Shown piece by piece: positions 46,314 through 57,639 of a stretch of DNA of 64,000 bases (positions are counted from its first letter, which is position 1; the number at the start of each line of letters is the position of its first letter). Under the pieces are notes generated by a model that was given only the letters and a program-made list of their open reading frames with translations, did not search any database and was not told where the DNA came from. This stretch comes from Erigeron canadensis (lineage: Eukaryota; Streptophyta; Magnoliopsida; Asterales; Asteraceae), in contig NC_057768.1 in the NCBI RefSeq assembly GCF_010389155.1, positions 5,454,501 through 5,518,500 of the forward strand, read 5' to 3'. The position numbers were made by a program, and so were the translations under genes.

Positions 46314-47459
46314 ATATTCCATATATACGAGTATATATATTTGTTATTGATATCTAATATATGTACCACCATTCTAAAAATTAATAAAACGCTTCTATAT
46401 TTTATGGAACCTGTTTAATAAATAAAAATATGTCTTTAACTTACAAAAAAAAAGCAGTTTGTATAAATCGGTAAGAAACGTATTTTACACATGAAAATGG
46501 TTTCTAAACATATATACTAAACAAACTGATTATGGGATCTAAAAAAGCTTTTTATCTTTTTGTAAGGGAACCACTTCTGTGTAAAAGGAACTATTGTTTT
46601 CATTTTACAATTAATCTAATAGAAACTCCTTTAATAAAAACCGGTTATATAACTGGTTTCTAAAGCCTCTTGAAATTGGTTTCCTTTACAAATTTTTGTA
46701 TTAATGTGTATGTTTGTCTTATATTATTAAAAAGTTTAATTTCTAGTATGCGTATAGTTAGTGGACCCAATATGCTTACCACTTGTATAAATGGGTGAAA
46801 TGGTATGTTTGTTTTTCACTCAAATGGGTCTATTGAACGTTAAATTAAATCTTGTTTGTTATTTGTTATCTCATGGAGGCCTAATAAGCCTAATATGTTT
46901 CTCAATTGTTCATTTGGTAGTAACGTCGGTCTGATAGTAAAACATGAGCCAATGACGAGCCCGTGCCTATGACGTCGGTTTGACAGTGAAACACGTCTCT
47001 TAGGAAAACCGATCCAGTGTTGGGAGCCCTCTTATTGACTTAGTGTAGTGTATCTATAGGAGTGATTTGTCTGTATGCATGGTATGTAACAAAATTAGGG
47101 AGTTACACATTCTGAAGCACATGTAAAAGAATGTACTTATGATGATATGCCTAGCTATATATATAATTATATACTTTAAACTTTTGAAAATGGAATTAAA
47201 TGTAGTGAGGTGGTGTGGAATCTAATAGACGTGAACATTGCGAACAATCCGGCGACCATTTTGCTGTTTTCTCTTCTTCATCTTCTTTTACTTGATTTTC
47301 ATGCACACATATCTCTGCCAGCTAACATCCTAAATTTAATTCTCATTTACTTCCATCCTTTTCAAACCAATATAAATTCATAGACACATGCTCATCCTTT
47401 CTTCATATCTCACTTTCACCCTTTGAAATTATCCATATACACTCAATCTTAAACAAATA
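46314..47459. promoter_or_regulatory. Upstream region of the bHLH gene
   Basis: 1.15 kb between the Copia 3' LTR and the bHLH start. A TATA-like TATAAATTC at 47371 sits about 90 bases before the ATG, with a pyrimidine-rich stretch between. A 26-base imperfect direct repeat with ACGTCGGTYTGAYAGTRAAACA lies at 46923 and 46972. Repeated TGGTTTC / GAAACC motifs occur between 46450 and 46690. Only the TATA placement is argued as functional. Confidence 0.4.
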
Positions 47460-48980
47460 ATGGCACTTGCTAAAGATAGAAACCATAATGATCATTCTTT
47501 GGTCCATCAATCCTACAAGCTCTATGGAGAATTCGAAGAGATTGAAAGCCCGGAAAAGAAAGGGAATTTCGCAGGAAGTTCATCTAATTCTTCTTCGATT
47601 TCTAGTCCAGGCAGTGCTACGAATTCTAGTGGGTTTGTTTACCGAGCTACCACGAATCATCAACAACAGTTACAACCTGAAGAAGGCCATTCGGTTATAA
47701 GCTTCAAGCCGGGTTACTATGAGAATAGTTTCATGCAAGGTGGTAGCAGTTCATGTTTCCTTAGCTTTGATGAAAATGAAGAACAGCCGTATCCGGGTAA
47801 CATGAGCCCTAATCAGCTGATGAATCTTGGGTCGGGTTCATTCGATAGTTTACGTTTGTTGGAAAATATGAGCTGCATCCAAAGTGGTAGTGTTAAGGAA
47901 AATAATCACCATGAGGACTTGGATACATTTGCATGGCCAAATCCATCATCTTCTGATAATTATCTTGCAGCACAAGAATCATCTTTCCATAAGAGATCTC
48001 ATTCGGTAATTAGTTATTATCTACTTCATTAGTTGTTAATGTTTAACTTATGGATCTTGTTTAATACAGCCTTAGGACTGGAGTTAAAGTGCATAAAATA
48101 GTTACACTTACCATAAAATTCAGGATATATGGGCTTTTGATATGGGGGATATAACTTTTTGATAGGGCTGTAGTTAAAGTGCATAAAATAGTTTCAAGAT
48201 CTCATGATGCATCTTTCTCCGACTTGAATTTTGAACCTTAAGCAACATTTTGCAGGGTGAAAGTGAGAAAGCATTCAAGAAACAATGTACCGGAAACACT
48301 GCAACGAAGAAGACAAAGCAAAAAACAGCAGTCCAACCCAAAGATCCACAAAGTATTGCAGCCAAGGTACTTATTTTCGCTTTTACACGCATGTTGCTTA
48401 AATAAACTAGCAAGCTTTCTTATGTCCCAAGTAATTATAATAACATACCTTCCTTGAACTCTAAGCAAAAAATTAAGTAAAACATAAGCATGGAATGTTT
48501 GTTTTACATAACAGAATCGTAGAGAACGAATCAGTGAGAGGCTAAAAGTTCTCCAGGATCTCGTCCCAAACGGTTCCAAAGTAAGTACTTGTACCATAAT
48601 CCTTTCATAATTTCAAGATCTACAAATCGATACTTCTGAAATTTATGCATCTAGTTTGTTCACTTCAGGTTGACTTGGTAACTATGTTAGAGAAAGCCAT
48701 AAGTTATGTAAAGTTCCTACAACTGCAAGTGAAGGTAATTAAGGAACTTATTTATTTAATTATATTATTATATATACTTTGATTAATTACTAAAATTCTG
48801 AATTTCTTGACTATAGCATTAACTATGCCATATTTAAAATTATATCTGAAGGTGTTGGCAACTGATGAGTTCTGGCCAGTGCAAGGTGGAAAAGCACCTG
48901 AACTTTCACAAGTAAAAGATGCCATTGATGTTATACTTTCCTCTTCCAAGAGAGACAGATCATGTTCAAGTTCTAAGTGA
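47460..48980 (+). CDS. RHD6-like: bHLH transcription factor, RSL class I (RHD6/RSL1-like), five exons
   Basis: Exons 47460-48005, 48256-48366, 48515-48580, 48669-48734 and 48852-48980, all with GT-AG introns in phase 0, give 305 codons. The first 200 residues are Ser/Asn-rich and poorly conserved, with K-R-S-H-S-G-E-S before the basic region, as in RHD6. The bHLH (about residues 213-265) starts D-P-Q-S-I-A-A-K-N-R-R-E-R-I-S-E-R-L-K, with the Glu and Arg that contact the E-box, and helix 2 has M-L-E-K-A-I-S-Y-V-K-F-L-Q. The C-terminus V-L-A-T-D-E-F-W-P, then K-A-P-E-L-S-Q-V-K-D-A-I-D, is the RSL class I signature. In Arabidopsis RHD6 and RSL1 act in the nucleus to start root-hair development; the same role is inferred. 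RHD6 versus RSL1 orthology is unresolved. Confidence 0.93.
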
Positions 48981-49517
48981 TCGATCTTAATTAATTTCGT
49001 GTATGCAACAAAACTTCGCACCAAGTGCTAAGTAGCGAGTAGTTCAGCGTTGAGTGATCATCTCCTAGTTATATATAGGGCCAAAAAAGAGTATATCGAA
49101 CTTGATGCAGACGAACAAGAACTAAATATTTTGAGCATCTGTAGATCAAGGAAAGCATATGATGTTATAATCATTTTCTTGTTCTTTTGTTTAATAAGAA
49201 GTTTCGGATATATAACATCGATCTAGCTTTTTTAATTGTGGTATAACATGCATCTTGTGTTATGAATTTTAATCAAAAAGACTTGTGTCATTGAAGGCTT
49301 TTCGTTTATTAGGCTTATAAATATAACTAGCTAACACAACTATTAATATTATTTTGGAAAAAAAAATCATTCTAGCTAGCTAGTACGTGAAAATTTACAT
49401 CGTTCATTTATAATAAAGATAACAGAAAGATTATTCCGAAAATATATATCATATCGATGTGTTTTGATTTACCAATTTTTCAATGAAGGGAATGTGTTTT
49501 GATTTCGCTCGATCAAT
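48981..49517. other. 3' flank of the bHLH gene
   Basis: AT-rich 3' UTR and downstream DNA up to a Helitron. A plausible polyadenylation region (TTTGTTTAATAAGAAG) lies near 49190. Confidence 0.35.
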
Positions 49518-50031
49518 AAATTAATCCTCTAATTTTTTTAATATTAATCTAAATTAATTTACATTTTTTGGTTTTCTATCACCAATTTACACTTTAAACC
49601 CAATCTAAAACAATTAATTTACACTTTTTAGTTTCCCATCATCAATTTACACTTTAACCCAATTTAAAATAATTAACTTACACTTTTTGATTTTCCATCA
49701 CCAATTTACACTTTAACCTAATTTATATTTACTTATACTTTTATATATATAATTTACACTTTTAAAATATAAGAAACTGTAAATTTTTTATTTAACTAAA
49801 GTTGAAAAAAAAGAGGTAAACTGAAATCAATTTTTATATGGAGTTAATTTTCGTATGTTTCTTCGTTGGGCGGATAATTTTGGGAGTATTTTGACCGATG
49901 GAGTGGCTATTCAGCTAGCAAATTTTCAAGTTGATATCGGTATATCTATTTAATATATTTTAATTCCAATTTTTTAGCTTTGATTAATATATTTTGAAAC
50001 TACCCGTCCATTGAACGAGCCTGACCACTAG
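49518..50031 (+). mobile_element. Helitron (copy C), 5'-truncated
   Basis: Ends with ACTACCCGTCCATTGAACG, then a CTGAC linker and CTAG|T (50028-50031), the same 3' hairpin type as copies A and B. Carries three ~65-bp repeat units (49550-49735), part of a 133-bp unit, and the same RPA scrap (GGAGTGGCTATTCAGCTAGC) as copy B. Relative to copy B it lacks about 80 bases of the 5' end and most of the interior. Lies about 540 bp downstream of the bHLH stop. Confidence 0.75.
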
Positions 50032-52126
50032 TATATATATACGTGATGAGAATTGGGAAGCAGAATTGGCAGATTCCGCTGAAGCTACAAGGTTAGGGAC
50101 CACTAGTATATATATATATCTCATATCGATCATTAGTCAAACTTGTTAAAGTGATTAGTAACTTGTCCATAGGTCTCATTCCGGAATTGTGTGATTAATT
50201 ACTACATTTTAAATTTTGTTTTCAACATTTAGTCGGTACACGGCTTCATAAAAACCTCACTGTATAATGGTGAAGCTTTGTATATATTCTAGACAGCGAG
50301 ATATTGACAATAGGCCATAACAAGTATTCGGAAGAAAAACCCCAAAACTTACCATCCATAAAGATCAAACTCAAAACCTTAGATAAAACCTGAGAATGTC
50401 TCTCACCAATTGAACTAATCATATTTGGTCATTTCAAATTACATTTCATCTTTCAAAATAAATAAAATTAATTAAGACGTTCTTACTTACTACATACACA
50501 TAAAAACTACCACTACATGCATATTATATATGTCAATCCAAAAAACAAGCCAACAAAAAACGTGTATAAATCTTCTTTCACATGTACAGCAAAACGATGC
50601 CGACAACTCCTTTGCCATCATCAACAATGTAGTTACGGTTTAATGGTAGGAAATCGACGGAGCATTTGTAAACATTGACTATTTATGTTAATTGGGTTGC
50701 CAATCTTTGTTTTTTGCTTTTATTTTCTTGATTTTCGATTCTTCCTCTTCATTCTTCTTTGTTTTTTTTTTTTTTAATTTTAAATTTTCCCGAATCCCCT
50801 TCATAATTAACATACTTATAATTCGTTGATTTTTAATTTTCATACTTGGATGATTTGGGTTTTTCTTTAACTTAAATTTTGGATTCAAGAGCTCGATCTT
50901 TTGTATATATATGGTTCTTACTTTAGTTAGATCTATATTAGTTTATAATATTATTATGGTGAATATACATGGTGTTTAATTGTTATACTCTGTCCCATTA
51001 AACTTATTTACTTTTAAAATTTTAAAATTTAACTTTACGAACTTTAACCAAATATATTTTTATTTGTGTTATATATTAGTTGATAAAAATTATACCAATA
51101 AAACACAAATCTAAAACACATTTCCTTCATATAACTTAAAAAATAAGCAAAATTGTACTCGTATAACTTAAGAACTGGTATAATATTATGGATATAAAAA
51201 GTCCACACATAATTGAACGGATATACAGTACTAATTAAGAGGTGTAGTATTGAATCAAAGGAAAAGACAAATTGGGTACAAAGAAGAAAATCAATTTCAT
51301 TTAATATATAAACCTTTGTATATATGGAAATTATGGGTTATTTAATGTGGAATATCGGATGCCCTGGGGCATTATATAGCAATCCCCTATTAGTTAACAT
51401 ATAATGATAATGATTTATCCGGATTAGTGAAGGCATAATTTATAGCTAATCCTAATTTGGTACTACTTGCAGGCTGGCTGCTTTTGTCATTGCATGTGGG
51501 GTGGGAATTTATGCATGCAAACTTAACATAAATAGTCAATGGCTCAATGCTGTACAATCGCATATGACTATATGAGGGTTCACTTCTTGTTGTCTTTTTT
51601 TGCTTGGAGAAATTTTAATTCATATTTGGAGAAATTTTCCTTTAAATAAAGTTCAAGATTTAATTTAAGTCATTATATCAAAATGATATTATTATATAAC
51701 TTTTTAAAACTTTTTTAAATTTAATTTTAATTTATAAGTTTAAATTTAATCATTAACTCTTAAAAATATTTTCTACAATTTTTATTATTATAGAAAACAA
51801 TTACTATATTTATATAAAATAATTTTTACACTTTCAATTAAATTTTTTTAATTAAATTTTTTTAATCAATTTTTTTTTTGTTTTTTAAATAATAGTATCA
51901 TCAAATCTCAACATATTTTATTTATAAATATTAATTATATTATAAGTTATAAAGAAAGATTAATATGTTTAATAAACTATACAAAGAATTACATTATATT
52001 AATTAAAAAGTAATTATCAGTTGCAGCCAAGGAGGCTGTCAACAACGTGCAAAAATACTTAAATACCAAAAACCCATCTTTTAAATTTTATGATAAAAAT
52101 ATAATTATTTTATACATATTATTAAA
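50032..52126. other. AT-rich spacer, 2.1 kb
   Basis: No gene recognised. The end sequence of Helitron C, ACCACTAGTATATATATA, recurs at about 50100. A possible SINE head on the minus strand (near 50420-50345) lacks a TSD. The frame at 50688-50888 is low-complexity Lys/Asn. Confidence 0.35.
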
Positions 52127-53028
52127 CTAGATTATGCCTCATGCGATGCATCGTAATATACAAATTACATTAAATTAATTACAAATCTAATATTTTAAGT
52201 AATATTACTTGAAACAATGATTAACATATATACGTCAAAAGTATTAACAAATGTTATATAATAATAACTAAAATGATTTTTAATGATATTATACTTTTAT
52301 TATGCATGTAAAATCTGAAAGGAATGTATATAAAGTAGAATAAAGAAAGAAAAAATTAGGAAAAAGAAGATATAAAGGTGAAGAGGAAATTAAATCAAAT
52401 ATCAAAAATATGTATGTGAAATTGATTAAGTAAATATTTAATTTAACATTGACAATATAATTGGATAGTAAAATATTAGACCAAATTATCAATACAATCT
52501 AGTTTTATATTATATTAAAGTAAGTTATATTTCACATACAAATATGTAATTATATTTAAAAAATAAAATAGAAAGTGATAAGTTACAAAGACTGACAATT
52601 ATATGATCAATGTTTTTTAATTAGTTTTAATATTCACTAAATATCTATCGTAGTTTGCAAAAAATAAACAAATATATAGTTAGATCAAGTGGTTTGTACA
52701 TAATATTAAAAAATAGAGGTCATGAATTTTAATATTGTATTTTGGATTTTGTATTTGTTATTAAAAATTGATAAATAATAATAATAAATAAATGTCCACG
52801 TAGAAAAATGATGACGTGGCAAAATGAAGTGTTACAAAAGCACTAAAAAATATGGAAGGGGATTCCCTCACGTTAGGCTAATCTTGGCCCTTGGATGAAA
52901 ATCAAGGGTCAAGATTCAAAGATAATGATTGAATCTTAGACCTTGATTTTCAATCAAGGGTCAAGATGTCCTCAACTTGACTCAAGTTATAAAAATAACT
53001 TGAGGAAATCCTTCTCCAAAAGTATAGA
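52127..53028 (-). mobile_element. Non-autonomous Helitron (copy E)
   Basis: On the minus strand: A|TCTATACTTTTGGAGAAGG at 53028, and a 3' end with ATTACGATGCATCGCATGAG then CATAATCTAG|T (52127). The GATGCATC hairpin followed by CTAGT is typical of plant Helitrons. 902 bp, very AT-rich, non-coding. The 5' 170 bases contain inverted AACTTGA / TCAAGTT blocks. Confidence 0.72.
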
Positions 53029-53208
53029 TTTAAATGTCAATATATATCTAAAAAACATTAAAATTATCAAAAAAAAATGTCACATAAGCAAAAAACTTAG
53101 TTGACACGAAAAGATAATTGTCACGTATGAAAAAAACTATCCCCATCTTAATTATATATATACTCTTAATTATATATAGAGAAACTATAGAGCTGTTAGA
53201 GCAATTGA

Positions 53209-53400
53209 AAAAGGGATTTTGTTTTACTTTTGGAATGAGATTCTCTCAAGTTTTCCCAACTTGACTAGTCAAGTTGGGAGGATCTTAACCCTTAATTAAA
53301 AATTAAGGGCTAAAATTAAATAAAGATCATTGAATCATGGCCCTTCATTTTCATCCAAAAGTAAAAATCCTTCGAACTTAAAAACTTAAGAGAATCCTCC
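53209..53400 (+). mobile_element. Helitron 5'-region fragment, head to head with copy E
   Basis: Reads ACTTTTGGAATGAGATTCTC, then CAAGTT...AACTTGACTAGTCAAGTTGG and CTTAACCCTTAATTAAAAAT, aligning with the first ~170 bases of copy E in opposite orientation. No 3' terminus found. Confidence 0.5.
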
Positions 53401-53878
53401 TTTTACTTTTTATGTTTTAGGAATGAATCATTTTAAGTCCACAAAATGTGGGACTGGGGCATGTGATTTCCATGTGATTTCAAAATTTAGACGACACGTG
53501 CTTTACGGTCCCCACGTAGTTTTTGAGCTATTTTGGTGAGTGACTGAGTCTGATACTGAGTTTTGTGTTTTGCAGTTCCGCTTGTGAGGCCCGTCTAATA
53601 GCCCAAATTCAAAAAGTCCATAATCATAATATTAATCTAAAATGTCTCATCCATCTAACAGCTATGGCCCATTACTGAATGGCTTCCTGCCAATACACTA
53701 TTTTCTTTTAAAAGATTCTACCTAAACTCTTTAATCTGACTCGAATGTCTAGCATAAAATTTAAGGCTTCACGGTAATACTGGAAAGTGCCACCGTTCGA
53801 GAATTGAACACCATTGGGAAATCCCAAAGTACATGTACCTTAGTAATGAGTCGTCTACCGTATTGGCAATACACTTTC

Positions 53879-53921
<43 letters not shown>

Positions 53922-55313
53922 CCAATTGTGAGAAAATTTATGGCATTGATAGGGATATACCCACTGTTTAAAACTAGGCCAACTCAGTTATGAACTCAGG
54001 ACTCGAAATCGACTTTTTTACTAGTTAAGTCCGACGGAATAGAACTAAAACTCTGTCACAAACAAGACTTAGGTCAACATTGGTCAAACTCATCAGACTC
54101 GGTCAAATCTCTGCCAACTCGGTAAAGGCCGATTCGGGTAAAACTCGGGTCAACTTTGATCAACTTTTTTTTAAGCGGCATGCTAATCTACTTTTACTCA
54201 TAAATTACATGCATGTCTGGGATGAAATCCAGGACTATCAAAAAATCCCCTAAGGTCAAAGAAGTAAGACTCGAAAACAGGTGAATCCCCCAAGGTCAAA
54301 TAACTTATCAATGGGTCACCAACCGCATTGGCAACTTTGATCAATTTTATTTTCTCTATTAATGAAAAACTTTTAAGAAAATCTTAAATTGGTTTATTTT
54401 TATGTATTTAAACATTTAAGTTTGAACTTTAAAATATTATGTTAATATTTTTAAACATTTTTACCTAAGTTTAAAGTTTATTAATTACAGATAATTTCAA
54501 ATTTTATAATTTATCTTTAAAAATGACAATATGAGTTATCCACGATTCCAATCCGAATTTTTAAAAATTCTTTGACCCCTTCTTCCCCACTACGATCCCA
54601 AGTCACAATTTCTCCGTCATTGGATATACCTAAGATCGAATAGTATCATATTCATAAAAAATTACGTGGTATATTGTTTTTCACACCCAATTGACTTTAA
54701 AGAAATCTAATATTTAACGTAATTTATGCTACATAAAAATATTTTAAATGGCTCGCGAACATCCCGAACATCATCGGACCGCCCCGTGATATAGATATAT
54801 ACATAGTTTCATGTGCATTACGTGGCACTTCTAAGTTCTAAGTTGAGAGATGACAAAAGAATTTAAAATATGTTGGTTTTGTGAGGTTCTGAAAATACCA
54901 TCACACCATTCACCAACCCATTTATTTATATCCATCTACGGCCTACGCCTACTGCTGCTTTGTTTATCATTTTGTTTGAGATTTAAAACATGTTTTTTAG
55001 ATGTTTGAAAACGTAATACTAAAGACATGTGTCACTTTGATCACTTGTCGTTTTTCACCTACTTACTCCCTACGTTAATAGTAAAAGTAAGAGTGATTTA
55101 TTTTAAGTGAGTATCTATTTATATCTCTTTTTCTTATATATATATACACGTCTTTTTATACAATAAACAATAAACACTAAACAGTCATATTGTACATTGA
55201 GTGATATATATCGAAAAATGAAAAATGTGGAAATAGGACCACCCTTGAGTGGGTATGCTTACCAATTTGTTATCTTAGTTACTTAGAAAAAAAGATCAAC
55301 AATGTTATACTAA
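53401..55313. other. Spacer with a long poly(T)
   Basis: 1.9 kb without a recognisable gene. Poly(T), about 35 bases, at 53887-53921. Two segments about 440 bp apart (53840-53880 and 54305-54335) share ACCGYATTGGCAAYW-type sequence. Confidence 0.4.
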
Positions 55314-55358
55314 GGCATTGGGTAACACCACTAGGTCAACGGTCAACCCCACCAGATT

Positions 55359-55382
55359 ATTAGCGGCGACGTCGCCGCTAAT
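55359..55382. repeat. 24-bp perfect palindrome, left sub-terminal
   Basis: ATTAGCGGCGAC followed by its exact complement, then AGTGGGACCC. The same palindrome with one or two changes occurs twice at the other end of the element, so it marks both termini. Confidence 0.9.
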
Positions 55383-55631
55383 AGTGGGACCCCCGACAGA
55401 CTGCCAACGCTGACTGAGGAAGCTTGTGGTTGATGAAAACGAGGTGCCACGTCACCGGCATTAGCGGCATGCCATACTGTGTCGACCTTGGGAATGAAAA
55501 TTTGCCATACCGAACCATTCTTTGATAGGTTAAAATGATGGCATCCCATCATTTTTAGATGCTATATATGTTGCGGAACTATATTGAAACAATATAAGTT
55601 TCTGAAAAAAATTTCTTGAGTATAGATATAT

Positions 55632-55690
55632 ATTTTTTCAAGCGTATTGTTTCAAGTGTATTTTTTCAAGCGTATTGTTTCAAGCGTTTC
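55632..55690. repeat. TTTTTCAAGCGTATTGTTTC short repeats in the MULE leader
   Basis: Two adjacent copies of a ~30-base unit plus partial copies (also near 55741) between the left end and the start codon, in the expected promoter/leader of the transposase gene. Confidence 0.7.
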
Positions 55691-55856
55691 AAGATATATA
55701 TTTTAACAGTATTTGTAGTTGATGGTATTGTGTATCTTTCTTTTTCAAGCGTTTTGTTTATATATATATATATTTATTGAGTATAGATATATATATATAT
55801 AGAGTATGGACACCATTAATAGTTAATGAGGTTGATGTTTACTTGAATTGTTTCAG

Positions 55857-57561
55857 ATGGATAGTTTGGAGGATATTTGGGCAGACCCAGAAAACGTACG
55901 TATTGAAGTGCCGGATAATGTGTTTGAGCAACCTGATGCAGACGGTGAATATGAATGCGAAGCTGGGGACTTTGAAACTGATGAGGTGTTCGGTTCCTTT
56001 GAAGAATTAACGGAGTGGGCTCAAAAAACAGCAATGGATTTGGGTTATGTTCTAGTTATACGGCGGACGAACAAAAACTCAAAAGAGGTGGTGAATAAAG
56101 TGACACTTATATGTCACCACGGTGGAGAGCGCGATGCAAGGTTAATTGGCCCACCCAAACGGTCCAGTAAGATAGGTTGTCCCTTCACTTTAATAGGCCG
56201 CCCTGGGCGTGATGGTGGTTGGAGGTTAACTGTCAAGGATTGGAGACACAATCATGATCCAACTACCAATCTGCAAGGGAATGCATACGCCAGACGGATG
56301 ACGGATGAAGAAAAGGAATTTGTGGGAACCCAATCGGATTGCGGTTTGTACCCACATCAGATCCTGGTAAACCTCAAACTTGAATTTCCAGGAAACTTGA
56401 CTCGCAAAGGAGACATTACGAACTTCCTAAAAGCGAGAAGAAGGTCGGGGCAAGCAGGGCGTACTCCAATGCAGGTACAAACATTAAATATTCTATTGTA
56501 CTACGTTGTTGGAATTCACTTATTTACTCTATCTTGGTCATTAATCGCAGGTTATGTTTTCATTGTTGCAAGAGAAAAGGTACTTTTACCAGTTCACCAC
56601 AAATAACAAAAATGGACGCTTGGAGAACCTGTTTTTCATTCATCCAACATCAATGACCTTATGGCGCGCATTTCCCTGGGTTATTGAAATAGACTCCACG
56701 TACAAAACTAACATCTACAACATGCCGCTAGTTGAGATCGTCGGCGTGACTTCAACGGGGAAGACCTTCAGTTTAGCGTATGCGTTTATCGTAAACGAGC
56801 GGGAGGCAAATTATCAATGGGTTTTACGATGTCTTCGGTCCAGCCTTGCTGATAGCTTTGTCGTTCGTGTCGTTCTTACTGACAGGGAGCTGGCCCTGAT
56901 GAGAGCTTTGAAGGTTGTTATGCCGGAAGCGAAACATCTGCTGTGTAGGTACCATATATGGCAAAACATAATCAAGCACTGCGAACCGGCATTGCGGATG
57001 AAGAAAGATGTTAACATTGACAGGCTTAACGTTTGGTGGAAAAAAGTCTATCAGTCTCGGACTTTTGACGAGTTTAAGTCAAATGAGAAGGAGTTAAAGG
57101 AAAAACTTGCGGGTTTTCCAGGCGTCTACAAGTACCTGACCGATAATTGGTTGTCCCCATACCGAGAGCAGTTTGTGTCCTGTTGGGTCGATGAACACCT
57201 CAACTACCAAAACCACACCACAAACAGAGTGGAGGCCGAGCACCATTTACTGAAGGAAGAATTGAGGGGGAAATGCACATTTACTAGAATCCTCCAATGT
57301 GTTGATTCTGTCCTGATCAGTCAAGAAGCAGAAATAAGGGGCCAACTGGGGTATAGCAACGGGACCCGAAGGGGAAACATAATTACAACTGTATGAAGGA
57401 CCTGTTGGGAAAGGTTTCACTTAAAGCTTTGGACATCATGGCTGATGAAATTGTACGCTTAGACAAAGTCCTTAAAAGACATGTTAACAAATGTGGGTGC
57501 AAGGTTCAGTCCAGTTGCGGGCTACCATGTGCCTGCAAGATTGCCGAGTACATGCAGCACG
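55857..57561 (+). CDS. MULE transposase with FAR1-type DNA-binding domain (exons 1-2)
   Basis: Exon 1 (55857-56474, 206 codons) starts at an ATG just after a TTGTTTCAG acceptor-like site. It has an acidic N-terminus, then a FAR1/WRKY-GCM1 zinc finger: C-H-H-G-G near residue 84, C-P-F near 106 and a final H-N-H near 127. Exon 2 (56551-57561) holds the MULE DDE domain: Asp in E-I-D-S-T (56692-56694), Asp in L-T-D-R-E (56881-56883), a C-x-x-H motif, and N-R-V-E near 57228. The frame shifts near 57370, at a run of four G, which one missing base would explain; after it come K-A-L-D-I-M-A-D-E and the SWIM-like C-G-C...G-L-P-C-A-C. The family cuts and pastes DNA in the nucleus. Splicing to the OTU exon is at 57561/57640. 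Confidence 0.82.
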
Positions 57562-57639
57562 GTTAGTACGATTTATTACTTGTATTTTTTCATCAAAAGC
57601 ACATAATTTCATACACTTATTTATATCAAAAAAATGCAG

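Noticed and set aside
53210..53400. Simple foldback MITE
   Set aside because: Blocks are self-complementary, but the segment aligns with the 5' part of Helitron E in opposite orientation, and no TSD was found for a MITE.
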